NCBI RefSeq assembly: GCF_900142065.1
Contig: NZ_FSRJ01000004.1
Location: 62,001 to 126,000 of the forward strand
Direction of reading: 5' to 3'
Length of the DNA stretch: 64,000 nucleotides
From: Agromyces cerinus subsp. cerinus
Lineage (GTDB): Bacteria; Actinomycetota; Actinomycetes; Actinomycetales; Microbacteriaceae
A program made the translations under genes and the position numbers. Positions 62,393-64,000 of the stretch are shown piece by piece (within the stretch, counting starts at the first letter, position 1; every line of letters starts with the position of its first letter). The notes beneath the pieces are model-generated. The model searched no databases and had not been told where the DNA came from. It was given only the letters and a program-made list of their open reading frames with translations.

Positions 62393-62938
62393 ATGATCTT
62401 CACCGATGACACGATCGCGGCGCTCGGCTTCGTGGCCGCGCTGGCCGACACCGTGCCCGAGGCATCCGAATCGGGCGCCGACGAGCTCTCGACTCCCGAG
62501 CAGCTCGGCGCGATCCTCGATGCCTGGTGGTACTCCGGCCGGCGCGACGGCACCGCCGTCGAGGTCGTCGAGGTGGCCGCGGCACGCGACCGGTTGCGCG
62601 CGCTCTGGCAGCTCGACCGCGACGACGCCGTGACCGAGGTGAACGCGATCCTCGACGAGGCGAACGCCCTGCCCCGACTCGTGCGGCACGACGACCTCGA
62701 CTGGCACGTGCACGCGACCAGCCAGGACGCACCGCTCTCGTCGCGCATCCTCGTCGAGGCGGCGATGGCGTTCGTCGACGTCATCCGCGCCGACGGCATG
62801 GATCGCCTGCGCGTGTGCCAGGCCGACGACTGCACGGGCATCTACGCCGATCTGTCGAAGAACGCCTCCCGCCGTTACTGCAGCACGCGATGCGGCAACC
62901 GCATGGCCGCACGGGCGCATCGCGCGCGTGCCGAGTAG
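62393..62938 (+). CDS. CGNR zinc-finger regulator (ABATE domain)
   Basis: 181 residues. The N-terminal ABATE-like stress-binding domain is followed by the C-terminal CGNR zinc finger: RLRVCQADDCTGIYADLSKN and YCSTRCGNRMAARAHR, with four Cys ligands. The start is ATG 62393 after GTCAGGAGTCAA; a longer frame begins upstream without a ribosome site. Such proteins are DNA-binding regulators. The EamA transporter next to it is the likely target. Confidence 0.9.
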   Translation: MIFTDDTIAALGFVAALADTVPEASESGADELSTPEQLGAILDAWWYSGRRDGTAVEVVEVAAARDRLRALWQLDRDDAVTEVNAILDEANALPRLVRHDDLDWHVHATSQDAPLSSRILVEAAMAFVDVIRADGMDRLRVCQADDCTGIYADLSKNASRRYCSTRCGNRMAARAHRARAE

Positions 62939-62957
62939 CTCCGCCCTGCCTCACGGC

Positions 62958-63044
62958 CTGCGAGTCGGCGGACTCTCGCGCCGACACGCCGCACGGGCCG
63001 CTCGTCGGCACGGCGTGTCGCCCGACGCATCCGCCGACTCGCAG
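62958..63044. repeat. 87-bp two-step palindrome between CGNR gene and rpsO terminator
   Basis: CTGCGAGTCGGCGGA (62958-62972) pairs with its exact complement at 63030-63044. Inside, CGACACGCCG (62982-62991) pairs with CGGCGTGTCG (63011-63020). The two unpaired segments between stems are both 9 bases long, and the loop is 19 bases. It sits 20 bp after the CGNR stop. It may act as terminator, but its size and symmetry resemble a mobile palindromic repeat. Confidence 0.75.
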
Positions 63045-63078
63045 GAGTCGTGGTCGCCTCGGGCGCGCCCGGGAATGA

Positions 63079-63115
63079 CGAAAGCCCCCGGCCACTGGGT
63101 GGCGGGGGGCTTTCG
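63079..63115 (-). terminator. rpsO terminator hairpin
   Basis: CGAAAGCCCCC (63079-63089) pairs with GGGGGCTTTCG (63105-63115); an inner GCCAC/GTGGC pair (63091-63095, 63099-63103) extends the stem. It lies 45 bp beyond the rpsO stop. The AAAG/CTTT base of the stem gives a short T-rich end on the minus strand. Confidence 0.85.
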
Positions 63116-63159
63116 CAAGAAGCTCGCGGTATCAACGAGAGCCGCGTCGTGGAAGACGC

Positions 63160-63429
63160 TTAGCGGCGCAGGCCGAGACGCTCGATGAGCTTGCGGTAGC
63201 GGTTGATGTCCACATCGGCGAGGTAGCCGAGCAGACGACGACGCTGACCGACGAGGAGCAGCAGGCCACGACGCGAGTGGTGGTCGTGCTTGTGCTCCTT
63301 CAGGTGCTCGGTGAGGTCCTTGATTCGCTTCGTGAGGAGCGCGATCTGGACCTCGGGGGATCCAGTGTCACCGGGGTGCGTCGCGTACTCTTCGATGATC
63401 GCCTTCTTGACATCAGCTTCAAGTGCCAT
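63160..63429 (-). CDS. rpsO: 30S ribosomal protein S15
   Basis: 89 residues, the normal length, with [40 protein letters not shown] and the ending LIERLGLRR. It binds 16S rRNA in the small subunit. In most actinobacteria it stands just before pnp; here about 16 kb of other genes lie between them. The ATG follows AAGGGGATCCC. Confidence 0.97.
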   Translation of the reverse strand: MALEADVKKAIIEEYATHPGDTGSPEVQIALLTKRIKDLTEHLKEHKHDHHSRRGLLLLVGQRRRLLGYLADVDINRYRKLIERLGLRR

Positions 63430-63650
63430 AGATGGGATCCCCTTTCTTCTTGTTGCGCGCTGCCCGTGGCAGAATGCCCGGGCTCTCTTTGTGCGCGGCC
63501 GTCATGACGGCAACCTCAATACTCTACCAGAGCGGATGCCTCGCGGCTGACCTGCACGCCTCGCAGCACTGGTGCCGGGGCGGCACGATCGCTAGAGTCA
63601 TCCGCGTCGTCGCCGCCGGCGGGGCGTCGGGTTCGCGAAGGGTGGTCGAC

Positions 63651-63908
63651 ATGTTCCAGGGCTTCACCGGGTGGCATGCGCTGATCATCCTCGGCGTGCT
63701 CGTGTTCTTCGCCGCGATCGCGGTGGGCGTGCTGCTGCTCATCCGGTACGCCGCGAAGTCGGGCACGACCGAGGCGCTGGAGAGCGCCGGGCCGCCGACG
63801 GCCGGTGCGGGCGAGCGGCTCGACCAGCTCGAACGGCTGCGCGCCGAGGCGAGGATCACCGACGCCGAGTACGCCGCGAAGCGCGCGGAGATCCTGCGCG
63901 GGATCTGA
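63651..63908 (+). CDS. SHOCT-domain small membrane protein
   Basis: 85 residues: one membrane helix (about 9-31, LIILGVLVFFAAIAVGVLLL) and a C-terminal SHOCT motif (LDQLERLRAEARITDAEYAA, KRAEILRGI). Such short C-terminal modules are thought to mediate oligomerisation. The ATG has a GAAGGGTGGTCGAC site. Divergent from rpsO with about 220 bp between starts, containing no other gene that I can see. Confidence 0.85.
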   Translation: MFQGFTGWHALIILGVLVFFAAIAVGVLLLIRYAAKSGTTEALESAGPPTAGAGERLDQLERLRAEARITDAEYAAKRAEILRGI

Positions 63909-63970
63909 CCCGCTGGCTCGCGACGCCGACGTCGACGGCGTCGACGGCGTCGACGCGATGGTCTCGCACC

Positions 63971-64000
63971 TCAGCCGAGCCCGATGACGGCCTTGCCGAG
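63971..64000 (-). CDS. C-terminal end of an unknown gene (cut by window)
   Basis: On the minus strand the last 30 bases read as LGKAVIGLG followed by a TGA stop at 63971-63973. The ending GKAVIGLG is seen in some dehydrogenases, but this is too short to name a family. Confidence 0.3.
   Translation of the reverse strand, partial: LGKAVIGLG

Noticed and set aside
1..64000. tRNA, rRNA, insertion sequences or prophage genes
   Set aside because: I saw no cloverleaf-like or rRNA sequence, no transposase or integrase and no phage structural gene in any frame read.

Overview
The window is high-GC actinobacterial DNA. Codon use is strongly GC3-biased, GTG and TTG starts are common, and the word GGATGCC/GGCATCC is frequent. 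Family content and gene order suggest Microbacteriaceae, possibly Agromyces or a relative; no rRNA gene is present to settle the genus. I see no tRNA, rRNA, CRISPR array, insertion sequence or phage module.

Backbone. A set of housekeeping genes, all on the minus strand, runs through the window: rpsO (63.4 kb), pnp (47.0 kb), an M16 processing peptidase (11.6 kb), dapB (9.0 kb), thyA-folA (4.9-3.5 kb), dapA (2.1 kb) and RNase J (window start). In many actinobacteria these genes lie close together. Here they are separated by about 17 kb (rpsO to pnp) and 33 kb (pnp to M16) of accessory or metabolic DNA.

Region by region. 1-10 kb: RNase J, dapA, a DUF559 nuclease-like gene bracketed by two 66-bp palindromic repeats, folA, thyA, a thioredoxin/DUF4395 pair, OsmC, a TIGR01777 SDR, dapB, GNAT and a histidine phosphatase. 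10-21 kb: M16 peptidase, aldo/keto reductase, then a leucine-degradation cluster (CitE-like lyase, MaoC hydratase, acyl-CoA dehydrogenase, biotin-dependent carboxylase alpha and beta) with TetR regulators and clear operator palindromes. 22-31.6 kb: a compact type VII secretion (T7SS/ESX) locus read right to left: FHA-FtsK ATPase (EccC/EssC-like), a WXG100-size protein, a WXG100-like helical protein, an EspG-like candidate, a large alpha/beta-hydrolase (candidate lipase effector) and three tandem paralogous lipoproteins. 31.7-36.3 kb: pterin dehydratase and a branched-chain 2-oxoacid dehydrogenase operon (E1alpha, E1beta, E2) with a divergent Lrp/AsnC regulator. 36.3-42.6 kb: a GH35 beta-galactosidase, ABC sugar importer and LacI regulator. 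42.6-44.6 kb: an ATP-grasp enzyme and an ArsR-type regulator with five 14-bp-phased operator repeats. 44.7-64 kb: pnp, a glycosyltransferase-SGNH hydrolase fusion, dodecin, a sortase-anchored surface protein, DedA, a paired flavin system (LLM plus FMN reductase), a secreted M28 peptidase, GT2, alpha/beta hydrolase, thioredoxin, a second LLM oxidoreductase, a trans-sulfuration PLP enzyme, an EamA exporter, a CGNR regulator, rpsO and a SHOCT protein.

How it fits together. The bkd operon (2-oxoacid to acyl-CoA) and the carboxylase/ACAD/MaoC/CitE genes would together form a leucine breakdown route like the contiguous accD1-accA1-fadE19-...-bkdABC cluster of Mycobacterium tuberculosis. Here the T7SS locus lies between the two halves. 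The strongest candidate for an undescribed system is that locus: a hydrolase with a helical N-terminus and a hydrophobic middle, translationally coupled to three lipoproteins. The layout resembles the lipase-toxin/lipoprotein-immunity logic of Staphylococcus aureus TslA/TilA, but in an actinobacterium, with the catalytic domain at the C-terminus, and with no eccB, eccD, eccE or mycP in the window.
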